Counted from the first letter of the stretch, positions 1 through 8,137 are shown. The stretch is 64,000 nt of DNA from Leptolyngbya sp. PCC 7375 (GCF_000316115.1 NZ_JH993797.1:5132486-5196485), one strand, 5' to 3'. Program-made: numbers and translations. Notes: a model not told the origin generated them from the sequence alone.

Positions 1-255
1 CGGTGGATATGTACATCGGTGGGGCTGAGCACTCAGTCTTGCACCTCATGTACACCCGATTTATCACAACAGGTGACCATTGCGGTGCAAATTAACGGAC
101 GTACCCGCACCACCTTGAAGTTAGCCATAGAGGCGTCTGAAGCCGAAGCCACCGCCCAGGCCATGCAGTCTGCGATCGTGCAACGCTACCTAAAGGACGG
201 GGACATAAGGCGAGTGGTCTATGTGCCTGGCCAAGTACTCAACTGGGTCATCTAA
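1..255 (+). pseudogene. leuS: Leucyl-tRNA synthetase, internally deleted remnant (5' part outside window)
   Basis: Frame 3 from base 3 to 62 reads VDMYIGGAEHSVLHLMYTRF, the conserved block of the LeuRS catalytic core that lies well before the KMSKS loop. This frame then runs to a stop near base 96. From about base 61, frame 1 reads the LeuRS C-terminal domain (VTIAVQINGRTR, ending VYVPGQVLNWVI and a stop at 253-255). In E. coli LeuRS about 250 residues separate these two blocks, including KMSKS and the anticodon-binding domain. All of that is missing here and the join is out of frame. The GTG-led 78-codon ORF from base 19 is therefore not a real gene start. LeuRS is essential, so either an intact copy lies elsewhere or this is an assembly collapse. 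The remnant identity is secure; its cause is not. Confidence 0.85.
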
Positions 256-379
256 GAACTCCAAAACATGCGGCAGTGGCAACCTAAGCGACTGCCGCCC
301 AATACATCGCCTACTCCCCGACCTCCGCAGCCTATCTTCTACAATCAAACTAGTAACGGCTAGCCTTAACCCTCCAGCC

Positions 380-964
380 ATGACAGCCTTCACCATTACC
401 CTTGATCCCATTGGCAGGTTAACCGACGAAGCATTTTACCAGCTTTGTCGTGCCAATCCTGACGTCAAATTTGAACGTTCATCCCAGGGAGAGCTGATTA
501 TTATGTCACCCACAGGCGGCGAAAGCGGTCGTCGTAATGCGGATATCACTATCGACCTTGGCATCTGGAATCGGCAAACACAGTTAGGGTATACCTTCGA
601 TTCATCCACCTGTTTCAAGCTACCCAATGGTGCAGAACGTTCCCCCGATGCTGCCTGGATTGAACGTAGCCGTTGGGAATCCCTTAGCCCCACAGAACGA
701 CAAAAGTTTCCACCCATTGCCCCTGACTTTGTTATCGAGTTACGATCTGCTTCCGATAGTTTGGCAACACTCCAGACCAAAATGCAGGAGTACCAGGCAA
801 ATGGAGTACGTTTGGGATGGTTGCTTAATCCCCAGGATCAGACCGTAGAGATTTATCGACCGAGCCAGCCTGTGGAAATTTTGAAATCTCCTCAACAGAT
901 TGATGGTGACGATGTTTTACCTGGCTTTGTACTCAATTTAAAGACTATTCTTACACGCTACTAA
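380..964 (+). CDS. Uma2 family endonuclease-like protein (DUF820)
   Basis: This is a 194-residue Uma2/DUF820 protein, a PD-(D/E)XK nuclease-fold family greatly expanded in cyanobacteria and of unproven function. Family landmarks are visible: the N-terminal LTDEAFYQLC segment, the FERSSQGELIIMSPTGGES block, SPDAAWIERSRW, and the PDFVIELRSASDSLATLQTKM core, in which the D, E and R of the ExRS stretch would form the nuclease site. The ATG at 380 is chosen because family members start just before this N-terminal segment. The reading frame stays open upstream to 221, but that part overlaps the leuS remnant and does not look like the family. The gene appears intact although both flanking genes are decayed. 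Confidence 0.85.
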   Translation: MTAFTITLDPIGRLTDEAFYQLCRANPDVKFERSSQGELIIMSPTGGESGRRNADITIDLGIWNRQTQLGYTFDSSTCFKLPNGAERSPDAAWIERSRWESLSPTERQKFPPIAPDFVIELRSASDSLATLQTKMQEYQANGVRLGWLLNPQDQTVEIYRPSQPVEILKSPQQIDGDDVLPGFVLNLKTILTRY

Positions 965-1034
965 CCGTCTATGTAGAAGTAGAATCTATTGAATAAAAGA
1001 AAGTCTGCATCCAAAGCCTTACCTAACGCTGATT

Positions 1035-1275
1035 ATGCCCTCCACTTTTCCTGGAATGAATCCCTATTTAGAGCATCCTGAACTGTTGGCAGGTATCCAT
1101 CACCGTTTGATTACAGATTTATGAACGGGGTGGTGACGGTCTACGGGTGAATTATCAGGAATCTCCTGTACCAAAGTTGTCAGAGTCCAATGCTAGTTGG
1201 CTTACAACCAGACTCCAACATGCCTATTTGCATGGCTTCGGCACAATGACGTCCACTTCGGCACTCCCACATTAA
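1035..1275 (+). pseudogene. DUF4058 family protein, internally deleted remnant
   Basis: The ATG at 1035 opens MPSTFPGMNPYLEHPELLAG followed by IHHRLITDL and a TGA at 1122. This is the characteristic N-terminus of cyanobacterial DUF4058 proteins (PFPGMNPYLE, then a HH block). Starting at 1120 in another frame, the sequence reads YERGGDGLRVNYQESPVPKL and then SNASWLTTRLQHAYLHGF, matching the DUF4058 C-terminus (Y-D/E-R-G, NY, PP-P-L, W-L), with a stop at 1273-1275. Most of a protein normally around 250 residues is missing between the two blocks, and the join is out of frame. This is the same kind of damage as in the leuS remnant 800 bases upstream. The family call is from memory of its motifs; the function of DUF4058 is unknown. 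Confidence 0.7.
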
Positions 1276-1497
1276 AAAGCAAGATCAGGGCCTTTGGACT
1301 CTAGCTTACGCTCTCTCAGCTCTGTCCTAATTTTGGGGGTCACTACAAAACTAGAAGTATACCAATAAAAGAAATCTATGGGTCTAATCAAAACCCTTAT
1401 TGAGCTAACACCTCGATAAAAGATATCTGTAAATAGAGATACAGATACTTTATGGTTATCATCGATTAAATGAAGCAAATTGATAGGAGTCCCCGCC
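1276..1497 (+). promoter_or_regulatory. Upstream region of the ABC transporter operon with an NtcA-like site at 1429-1442
   Basis: GTA at 1429-1431, eight bases, and TAC at 1440-1442 match the NtcA consensus GTA-N8-TAC. A TTAAAT at 1466-1471 begins 23 bases downstream, the spacing expected for the -10 box of an NtcA-activated promoter, although it deviates from TAN3T. That would put transcription start near 1478, 20 bases before the ATG at 1498. The six fixed bases should occur about 16 times by chance in 64 kb, so spacing and position are the real support. Nothing else recognisable lies in this stretch. Confidence 0.45.
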
Positions 1498-3069
1498 ATG
1501 AAGCTTCATTATCTTTGGTTCAGAAGACTTTCTCTCTCTTGTGCTCTGACGTTTTCTTCAGTTTTGATTGCATCTTGCTCTGGCCCCAGCGAAAATGCCG
1601 AAGGTTCAGCCAATACAGCCAGTACTGGCAATGGAGAAGTGATCCGTATTTCTATTGGTACCCAAGACCAGGTAATTAATACGGCTGTTGGCGGTGCCAC
1701 CGTACGAGAATTAGGTTTATTAGAGAAACATCTGCCAACAACAGGCAAATACGAAAATGTAGAATACGATATTCAATGGTCTAGCTACACCTCAGGACCA
1801 CCTATTACCAACAAAATGCTTGCTGACCAGATTGATATTGGTTTAATGGGAGATTTTCCAGCCGTTATTAATCTGATTAAATTCCAAGAGGAGGTTGAGG
1901 GAGTTACCTCCACATTTATTGGCACCCTAGCCTATAGCCCCAACGGAGCAGGCAATGCGGTCGTTGTTCCCAAGGATAGTGAGGTCACCTCTTTAGCGGA
2001 TCTAAAAGGAGGCTCTGTATCCGTTCCTTTTGGCTCCGCAGCTCACGGCATGGTGCTCAAGGCTTTGAGCGACGCTGGCATTGACCCAGAGTCAGATGTC
2101 AAACTGATTAGCCAAGCACCGGAGGTGGGTGGTACCAGCCTACGTACGGGTCAAATTGATGCCCACGCTGACTTTGTTCCCTTTGGAGAACTATTCCCCT
2201 TCCGAGGATTTGCCAAGAAGATTTTTGATGGAGCCCAAACAGGCGTTCCCACCCTACACGGCATTGTTGTTCGTTCGGATTTTGCCGAAGAGCACCCCGA
2301 AATCGTTCAGGCCTATCTTCAGGCAATGCTGGAAGCTAATAAAACATTTCAAGAGAAGCCCGAAGAGATCTCTGCCCAAATTGAAGAATGGTCAGGTATC
2401 GAGAAAGAAGTCGTTTATATGTTCCTGGGTCCGTCTGGGCTACAGCCTATAAACCCGAGTATTGGTGAAGTGCAGTTAGAAGCGCTCAAAAATAGTATTG
2501 CCACGTTGATTAGTCTGGGTAAAATTGAATCCCCGGTCAACCCAGACGATGTTACCCAATGGGTCGATGAAAGCTTCTTAAAAACAGCCATGGACAACAT
2601 GGGCTTGAACTATGACGAAGTGATTGAAGTGGGCGAAAGCTATGTCATCACCGGAAATGACGCCCTCACCAACGAGCCGATTGAAGAGCCCAAAATGGCA
2701 GCCCAGCTGTGGATCCAAGAAGAGCCTACAGTGACTAATTTTGCCACCATTCCTAACATGATCAAAAAGCTCAACGAGCTACAGGCTGATGGCAAAGCTT
2801 CTGATGTGATCTTTGTCCACGATCGCAACAAAGGCTGGAAGCTGTTTGCGGAGAACTCTCACTATGTCAAAAATGGAGATGAAGTATCGGCCTTTTTGCT
2901 AGAAGCCGATGCCCAGGCGTTTGCTTCTGAGTCCGGTGGCCAGGTAACCACCTTTAAGAGCCTGTTACAGACCTATGCCAACGGACCTCAGCCAGCTCGC
3001 ATTAGCCGTTTAACGATGGAGGATTTGAAGCAGACATTGTTGAACGCTGTACCAGCGTTGGCGGGTTAG
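1498..3069 (+). CDS. ABC transporter substrate-binding lipoprotein (SsuA/NrtA-like) with NosL-like C-terminal domain
   Basis: This 523-residue protein should be the extracytoplasmic ligand-binding subunit of the transporter encoded just downstream. It has a signal peptide with two arginines at 9-10 and a lipobox IAS-Cys27, so it is probably lipid-anchored. Residues about 50-380 form a type 2 periplasmic binding domain of the nitrate/sulfonate/taurine class, with IGTQ near the start and GSAAHGMV and LHGIVVRSDFAEEHPE further on. A C-terminal extension, about residues 434-490 (VIFVHDRNKGWKLFAENSHY, AFLLEADAQAFASESGG), resembles NosL, the copper-binding nitrous oxide reductase accessory domain. 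The ATG at 1498 follows an AGGAGT ribosome site; a TTG at 1480 is rejected because it overlaps that site. The binding domain is clearly homologous to the C-terminal half of the LysR-type protein at 6107-8137. Confidence 0.85.
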   Translation: MKLHYLWFRRLSLSCALTFSSVLIASCSGPSENAEGSANTASTGNGEVIRISIGTQDQVINTAVGGATVRELGLLEKHLPTTGKYENVEYDIQWSSYTSGPPITNKMLADQIDIGLMGDFPAVINLIKFQEEVEGVTSTFIGTLAYSPNGAGNAVVVPKDSEVTSLADLKGGSVSVPFGSAAHGMVLKALSDAGIDPESDVKLISQAPEVGGTSLRTGQIDAHADFVPFGELFPFRGFAKKIFDGAQTGVPTLHGIVVRSDFAEEHPEIVQAYLQAMLEANKTFQEKPEEISAQIEEWSGIEKEVVYMFLGPSGLQPINPSIGEVQLEALKNSIATLISLGKIESPVNPDDVTQWVDESFLKTAMDNMGLNYDEVIEVGESYVITGNDALTNEPIEEPKMAAQLWIQEEPTVTNFATIPNMIKKLNELQADGKASDVIFVHDRNKGWKLFAENSHYVKNGDEVSAFLLEADAQAFASESGGQVTTFKSLLQTYANGPQPARISRLTMEDLKQTLLNAVPALAG

Positions 3070-3113
3070 GAATACGTAAGCGTTCTCAACAATTCCTTTA
3101 ATAATTCTCTCCT

Positions 3114-3977
3114 ATGGCCAGCACCCTGCCTCAATCTCACGACGTTCGGGCTCGCAGCTCTAGCCCGATGTCAAGCCTATATCAAACCCTACAGGTCATC
3201 TTGTCAGGCCGTTCTGTCAGGCGGTTTATCGCCCTGGCCCTCTTTTTTGGGATCTGGCAAATCCTATGTATGATTGGCTTTAAGTTCTTTATTAACTTTC
3301 AGCTGATCCCCTCTCCATGGGAGGTGGCAAAAGCCACTGTCGATTTCTTTACCAGTGACCCCTGGGTGCATATCCGCTCTAGCGTGGTACGGGTATTGGT
3401 AGGGTTTGCTGTAGCATCTGTTTTGGCGGTCGTCTTAGGGATTGTTATTGGCTGGTTTCAAATTGCTGAAGATCTTTTAATGCCAGCATTAGAACTGCTT
3501 AGACCCATACCGGCTGTGGCCTGGATTCCGCTCGCCATTTTAATGTTTCCCAACGCTGAGACGGGAATGATTTATATCACCTTTATTGGCGCATTCTTCC
3601 CGGTTTTAATCAGCACGATTCGTGCGGTTGAGAATATTCTGCACGACATTGTCCTGATTCGGGTAGGTCAATGTCTGGGGGCCAATCAATGGCACGTTTT
3701 CAAAGATATTGTCATTCCAGGAGCCTTGCCGGGTATTGCCAGTGGATTGACCATTGGCATGGGCAATGCCTGGTTTTGCTTAGTGACTGCTGAGATTTTG
3801 GCTGGCCGGTACGGTGTGGGCTACATTACTTGGGAGTCCTATGTTACATCCAACTATCCTCCCATTGTCATGGGCATGTTACTGATTGGATTGATGGGGG
3901 CCCTGAGTTCGTGGGCGGTTGGGCGCAGCACAGCGGCCTTGATGCCCTGGCGTGTGATCAAAAAACAGGATGCTTAA
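3114..3977 (+). CDS. ABC transporter permease (SsuC/TauC/NrtB type)
   Basis: This 287-residue inner-membrane protein is a binding-protein-dependent transport permease. It has about six hydrophobic segments, the first near residues 35-55 (FIALALFFGIWQILCMIGF). The cytoplasmic coupling loop that contacts the ATPase is visible in the stretch around LGANQWHVFKDIVIPGALPG, the EAA-type motif of this class. The core also carries RPIPAVAWIPLAI, typical of SsuC/TauC/NrtB permeases. It starts 44 bases after the binding-protein gene and its stop lies 16 bases before the ATPase start, so the three genes form an operon. The transported substrate cannot be read from the sequence; the sulfonate and nitrate subfamilies are hard to separate by eye. 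Confidence 0.9.
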   Translation: MASTLPQSHDVRARSSSPMSSLYQTLQVILSGRSVRRFIALALFFGIWQILCMIGFKFFINFQLIPSPWEVAKATVDFFTSDPWVHIRSSVVRVLVGFAVASVLAVVLGIVIGWFQIAEDLLMPALELLRPIPAVAWIPLAILMFPNAETGMIYITFIGAFFPVLISTIRAVENILHDIVLIRVGQCLGANQWHVFKDIVIPGALPGIASGLTIGMGNAWFCLVTAEILAGRYGVGYITWESYVTSNYPPIVMGMLLIGLMGALSSWAVGRSTAALMPWRVIKKQDA

Positions 3978-3993
3978 AGCAGGAGTGCCCACC

Positions 3994-4821
3994 ATGATAA
4001 AAGAGGCTGTGACAGCATCAGCGGTAACAACATCTAAAGCCAAAGGCTCGGTCAACGTGGAAGGAATTTCGATGATCTTTAATCGAAAGGGCCACTCCAC
4101 CCAGGTTTTAGATTCGGTCAATTTACACATAAAGCCGGGGGAACTTGTTTGTCTTTTAGGCCCCTCAGGATGTGGTAAATCCACGCTTCTGAATATTATT
4201 GCCGGTTTTATTAAACCCACGGCTGGCTATGTCATGGTCGACCAGCATCAGGTTAGGAAACCAGGGGCCGATCGGGGATTTGTCTTTCAGCAGTATTCGT
4301 TACTCCCCTGGAAAACAACCTATCAAAATGTTGAGTTTGGTCTAAAGATTAAGGGTATCCCCAAAGCAGAACGAGAGGATATGGTGGGAGAATATCTAAA
4401 TCTAGTAGGGCTGGGCAAATATCGCAATGCTTACCCCAGACAGCTTTCGGGCGGAATGCAGCAGCGAGCCAGCATTGTTAGGGCCTTGGTTAATTCACCT
4501 TCAGTATTGTTGATGGATGAGCCCTTTGCAGCCTTAGATGCTCAAACTCGTCACATGATGCAGGAGTTATTGCTCAATATCTGGGAGACATTAAAAACTA
4601 CGGTCATTTTTGTTACCCACGATATTGAAGAGGCGGTCTTTTTGGGCGATCGCATCTTTGTGATGGGCGTACAACCAGGCCGCATCAAAGCAGAGTTGGA
4701 TATTCCCCTAGCCAGGCCTCGCCATGTTGATGACATGCTTACTCCAGAATTTACACAGCTCAATCGTCAGGTCTTTGAATTAATTCGAGAAGAAACACTC
4801 AAGAGTATGGAGGCTCCTTAG
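3994..4821 (+). CDS. ABC transporter ATP-binding protein (SsuB/TauB/NrtD type)
   Basis: This 275-residue ATPase powers the transporter encoded by the two preceding genes. Walker A is GPSGCGKST, the Q-loop is FQQYSLLPW, the signature is LSGGMQQR, Walker B is VLLMDEPFAALD, and the switch histidine lies in VTHDIEEA. The N-terminal 20 residues are a variable extension. The ATG at 3994 is preferred because AGGAG lies eight bases upstream. An in-frame ATG at 3970, overlapping the permease stop, has no such site. PWKTTYQNVEFGLKIKG and LARPRHVDD are typical of the nitrate/sulfonate/taurine ATPase subfamily. Confidence 0.92.
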   Translation: MIKEAVTASAVTTSKAKGSVNVEGISMIFNRKGHSTQVLDSVNLHIKPGELVCLLGPSGCGKSTLLNIIAGFIKPTAGYVMVDQHQVRKPGADRGFVFQQYSLLPWKTTYQNVEFGLKIKGIPKAEREDMVGEYLNLVGLGKYRNAYPRQLSGGMQQRASIVRALVNSPSVLLMDEPFAALDAQTRHMMQELLLNIWETLKTTVIFVTHDIEEAVFLGDRIFVMGVQPGRIKAELDIPLARPRHVDDMLTPEFTQLNRQVFELIREETLKSMEAP

Positions 4822-4858
4822 GAAACAAAATCAACTAGATTCCACTAATTGGACGTAC

Positions 4859-4878
4859 AGACGTTCCATGGAACGTCT
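4859..4878. repeat. Perfect 20-bp palindrome, dispersed repeat family (copy A)
   Basis: AGACGTTCCATGGAACGTCT is its own reverse complement. The same 20 bases recur at 21842-21861, and diverged copies lie at 10305-10342, 21811-21830 and 28337-28368. Here it sits in the 90-base gap between the ATPase and yeiH-like genes and could form a hairpin in the transcript. Confidence 0.85.
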
Positions 4879-4911
4879 CTCCAACATCTGGGTATTTTCT
4901 CCATACAACAC

Positions 4912-5922
4912 ATGCTTAACCTTACCGGCCTAACTACGTTAGTTGGCCTTGCTTTGGTAACTGGAATAGCCTTACTTGCAACAGGACTACAACAGCTGCC
5001 AGGCTTAGGATTATTGAGTCCCTTAATTTTAGCGGTCTTATTGGGTATTCTGGTCAAAAATACCGCTGGAGTTCCCAAAGTCTGTCAGCCAGGTATCGTC
5101 TTTTCGCTCAAACGTATTCTACGGTTAGCGATTATTTTAATGGGACTACAGCTAAGCTTACTCCAGCTGATCCAGGTTGGTCCTGTCGGACTAATGATTG
5201 TCGCCACTACTGTCAGTTCTACTTTTGTATTTACCTGTTGGTTAGGGCGTCATCTGGGCGTTAGCCGTAAGCTAGCCCATCTAATTGCAGCAGGCACTTC
5301 AATCTGCGGCGCATCGGCTGTAGTTGCGACAAATACTCTCCTAGAGGGACAAGACGAAGATGTAGCCTATGCAATTACGATCGTGACAGTGTTTGGCACA
5401 ATTTCGATGTTGCTTTACCCTGTGCTCTCAACTATGCTCCAGCTCACGCCAGTCGCTTTTGGTGTATGGTCTGGAACGTCTATTCATGAGGTGGCTCAGG
5501 TAGTAGCAGCCGCCTTTCAACAAGGAGATGTTAGTGGGGAGCTAGCCACAGTGGCCAAGCTAGCGCGGATGCTATTTCTAGTTCCAATTATGCTGATGCT
5601 GAGATCGATCTCAATGGGATCAGATCTTGGCCATCGGCTGCGTTCTCATGCTCTCAAACCCAAGCAGTTACCTGTTCCCTGGTTTATTTTAGGCTTTGTA
5701 GTACTCATTGGCATCAATAGTCTCAATCTGTTCCCTCTTGCCTTAAAAGATAGTTTAATTCAAGGCAATAAATTTCTGTTAACTCTTTCACTAGCTGCCA
5801 TGGGGTTAGAAACAGATCTCCTAAAGATGAAACAAACTGGTCTCAAACCACTTTATCTAGGGGGAGCCGCATGGTTCTTTATTTCACTGCTGAGTCTGGG
5901 GTTAATCAAGGTCTTTTATTGA
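4912..5922 (+). CDS. yeiH: YeiH/UPF0324 family putative anion (sulfate/sulfite) exporter
   Basis: This 336-residue membrane protein has about ten hydrophobic segments and the hallmarks of the YeiH (UPF0324, Cons_hypoth698) family: the GLLSPLILAVLLGILVKN start, RLAIILMGLQLSL, the re-entrant AAGTSICGASAVVA, and GTSIHEVAQVVAA. The family is annotated as putative sulfate exporters, and in enterobacteria yeiH is controlled by a sulfite-responsive LysR regulator. The ATG at 4912 places the start directly before the first membrane segment. A TTG at 4849 would translate the palindromic repeat and is unlikely. The gene is 90 bases after the ATPase gene in the same direction. Its presence suggests that processing of the imported compound yields sulfite or a similar toxic anion; that is inference. 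Confidence 0.8.
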   Translation: MLNLTGLTTLVGLALVTGIALLATGLQQLPGLGLLSPLILAVLLGILVKNTAGVPKVCQPGIVFSLKRILRLAIILMGLQLSLLQLIQVGPVGLMIVATTVSSTFVFTCWLGRHLGVSRKLAHLIAAGTSICGASAVVATNTLLEGQDEDVAYAITIVTVFGTISMLLYPVLSTMLQLTPVAFGVWSGTSIHEVAQVVAAAFQQGDVSGELATVAKLARMLFLVPIMLMLRSISMGSDLGHRLRSHALKPKQLPVPWFILGFVVLIGINSLNLFPLALKDSLIQGNKFLLTLSLAAMGLETDLLKMKQTGLKPLYLGGAAWFFISLLSLGLIKVFY

Positions 5923-5955
5923 GTAGATAGCCCAAAGTAAACGTTTCTATATACC

Positions 5956-6070
5956 GCTGGTTTCGACTTCGCTCAACCAGCTAAATTAGAGACTCCGCTA
6001 ATCAGCTAATTTAGAGACTCCGCTAATCAGCTAATTTAGAGAAGATGAGGGCTGAGCGGAGTCGAAGCCC
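5956..6070. repeat. Composite repeat: 25-bp tandem units between inverted 12-mers
   Basis: A 25-bp unit beginning CAGCTAATTTAGAGACTCCG occurs 2.6 times at 5978-6042. It is bracketed by TCGACTTCGCTC (5963-5974), inside the inverted repeat GCTGGTT/AACCAGC, and by GAGCGGAGTCGA (6054-6065), inside GGGCT/AGCCC. The two 12-mers are inverted copies with one mismatch. The element fills the gap between the convergent yeiH and LysR-type genes and could terminate transcription from both sides, though no clear T-run is visible. Related GACTGAGCGGA units occur at 12756-12797. Confidence 0.75.
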
Positions 6071-6106
6071 GGATTAATGGATAGTTTTTTCCATCCACTT
6101 AATTTC

Positions 6107-8137
6107 CTAGAAGGAGTTTATAGCCGTTTCTAAGAATTCAGGCTGTATCCAACTATTGACATCAATCTCACCCAGTTGCTCATTACCTGGAACGACTTTG
6201 AGTTGTTGGATATGATCTGTAATCCAGTCCGTACGAATTTGCGTTTCTGGGAAAAACAGTCCCGTGCGATTTGACTGTTGGTAATCAAGGGTTTTAGAAA
6301 CAATTTCAGGATCTAGCCTGACCCAATTACTGACCAGGGAAAGAGCACTCGGTGTGTTGATATACCAATGCTGAGCGGCAATCAAGGCTTTCAGATAAGC
6401 AACCACTAGTTCTGGATGCTGTTCAGCAAAGGACTCTCTAACAACAATCCCGTGAAATGTCGGTAATTCTGTCAAATCAGGGGCATCAACTAGACGCCTG
6501 AACCGACCGTGATGACTGGCAATTTCATGGAGAGGAGCAAAATAGGCATAGCCATCAGCCCGATCATTGCGGGGGGTGAGGCGATCAATGCTCAGGTTGT
6601 CAATTGAGTTTAAGGTGACTTCATGGAGTAGATTGGCCTGGAACAGCGTACGCATCACCATTCCGTGGGCAGATGATGCAAAGGGAACGGCAAGGACTCG
6701 ATTTCGTAAATCATCTAAGCTACTTAGGGAAGAACGACCAGGAACAATAATGGTATTCCCTGTCCCATCAGGGTTGCTGGCAACAAAGCTAACTAATCGA
6801 GTTTTGGTAGCAGAAGACGAGTTGCCCTCTGAGGTGAGACTGTCGGCCAGACCACTGAGTAACAAAGGGTAATCTCCTAAAATACCGATGTCTAGCTGTT
6901 GGGTTTGCAGACCTGTGGCAATGGGAGCCCCCGAGGTAAAATCATGCCACTTAATTTGATAGTTTGTCTTGCTGTACTGACCGCTGCGGGGCAAAAAATG
7001 TTCGAGTAATCCCAATCGTTGAATAATCACCCCCGCAGTTACCGTTTGTATGGTTTTGTTTTGGGTACCGATAGCCAGTGTCAAGGGTTCTGAAGAGGCT
7101 CCGTGAGCCTGGCGTAGCCATAGGCTAGGGGATTGTAAGTGGGCCGTCGTCGCCGATTTGGAAAATGATTTCTGTGCTCTAATACGCTGAGCCCGTTCAG
7201 ACTCTTTGGAAACCAGCTGAATAAATTGTTGTAGGGGTTCAGTGGGTTGGATTTCGGCGCGATGTTTTTGGACTTGGCGTGGGGTAACCCTGGAGAGTCG
7301 TTTAGGCGTTAGCATAAACAGCTGATAATCCAGAGCAAACTCCTGCAAGGGAATGGTAACCAAAAGCTTGGATTGACGTTCTGTTTGAAGCTGTAAGCTG
7401 GAGCCAAAGCCTAGATAGTGCCCTTGGGTCAAAAATGTGCTTAATAAGCTAGCCGATTGGACAAACTCTCGGTGGGCAAAGTCCGAGAGGTGCATACCCA
7501 ACTCTGCAAGCCTTGCTTCTAAAGCCACTCGCCCTGGTGTACCCGCACCTGGAAATACCCATGCTTCTGAGGTTAGATCGCGCAAGCTCAGCCATTGGCA
7601 CGGGGCTAGCCGATGGTCAGCAGCTACCATCAAGAAATATTGAAAACTATCAATGGGCAACGAGTCTATTTCATCAAATTCACTGAGATTTGTCTCGGCA
7701 AAACCAATTTCAATCTCTCCCAATGTGATGGCTTGATGTAGCTGCTGCGGCGTATCAAAGGGCAAACATTGCAGCTCGATATCAGGATATTTCTGACGAT
7801 ACTTAAACAGGATTTTAGATAACCATCCGCTAGCAATACTGACAGTACAGCCAACTTTTAAACGGCTATATTTCCCCTGTTTAATTTCATTAATTTCATT
7901 GATTAAACGACTCTCTAACGCCAGTAGACTAGGGCCTGCTTCGAGTAAATAGCTGCCCACCGTGGTTAGCTTTATTTTGCGACCAAGCCGATGAAATAGA
8001 TCGACACCCAGGTTGGCCTCCAGGGACTTGATTTTAGCACTCACAGCGGGCTGGGTCAGATTTAGAGCATCTGCTGCTTCGGTAAAGCTTAGGTAGCGTG
8101 CGACCTCTAAAAAGACTCTTAAATGATAAATTTCCAC
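6107..8137 (-). CDS. LysR-type regulator fused to a substrate-binding-protein domain
   Basis: This 676-residue protein is about twice the usual LysR length. Residues 1-60 are the winged-helix domain (VFLEVARYLSFTEAADALNL, TQPAVSAKIKSLEANLGVDL), and about 90-300 are a standard LysR effector domain. After a linker, about 350-676 form a complete type 2 binding domain that follows the transporter's binding protein (1498-3069) almost motif for motif: LAIGTQNKTIQTVTAG against ISIGTQDQVINTAVGG, DIGILGDYP against DIGLMGDFP, SSAHGMV against SAAHGMV, and TFHGIVVRESFAEQHPE against TLHGIVVRSDFAEEHPE. There is no signal peptide, so the domain is cytoplasmic. It presumably senses the transported compound inside the cell. 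The NosL-like tail of the transporter protein is absent. The start is GTG at 8137. It is divergent from the flavoprotein gene and convergent with yeiH, which it probably controls. Confidence 0.9.
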   Translation of the reverse strand: MEIYHLRVFLEVARYLSFTEAADALNLTQPAVSAKIKSLEANLGVDLFHRLGRKIKLTTVGSYLLEAGPSLLALESRLINEINEIKQGKYSRLKVGCTVSIASGWLSKILFKYRQKYPDIELQCLPFDTPQQLHQAITLGEIEIGFAETNLSEFDEIDSLPIDSFQYFLMVAADHRLAPCQWLSLRDLTSEAWVFPGAGTPGRVALEARLAELGMHLSDFAHREFVQSASLLSTFLTQGHYLGFGSSLQLQTERQSKLLVTIPLQEFALDYQLFMLTPKRLSRVTPRQVQKHRAEIQPTEPLQQFIQLVSKESERAQRIRAQKSFSKSATTAHLQSPSLWLRQAHGASSEPLTLAIGTQNKTIQTVTAGVIIQRLGLLEHFLPRSGQYSKTNYQIKWHDFTSGAPIATGLQTQQLDIGILGDYPLLLSGLADSLTSEGNSSSATKTRLVSFVASNPDGTGNTIIVPGRSSLSSLDDLRNRVLAVPFASSAHGMVMRTLFQANLLHEVTLNSIDNLSIDRLTPRNDRADGYAYFAPLHEIASHHGRFRRLVDAPDLTELPTFHGIVVRESFAEQHPELVVAYLKALIAAQHWYINTPSALSLVSNWVRLDPEIVSKTLDYQQSNRTGLFFPETQIRTDWITDHIQQLKVVPGNEQLGEIDVNSWIQPEFLETAINSF

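Noticed and set aside
19..255. 78-codon GTG ORF as an independent gene
   Set aside because: Its sequence is the LeuRS C-terminus and the preceding frame encodes the LeuRS core; it is part of a deleted leuS, not a small gene.
5978..6042. CRISPR-like direct repeats
   Set aside because: 25-bp units abut without spacers and belong to a dispersed repeat family.
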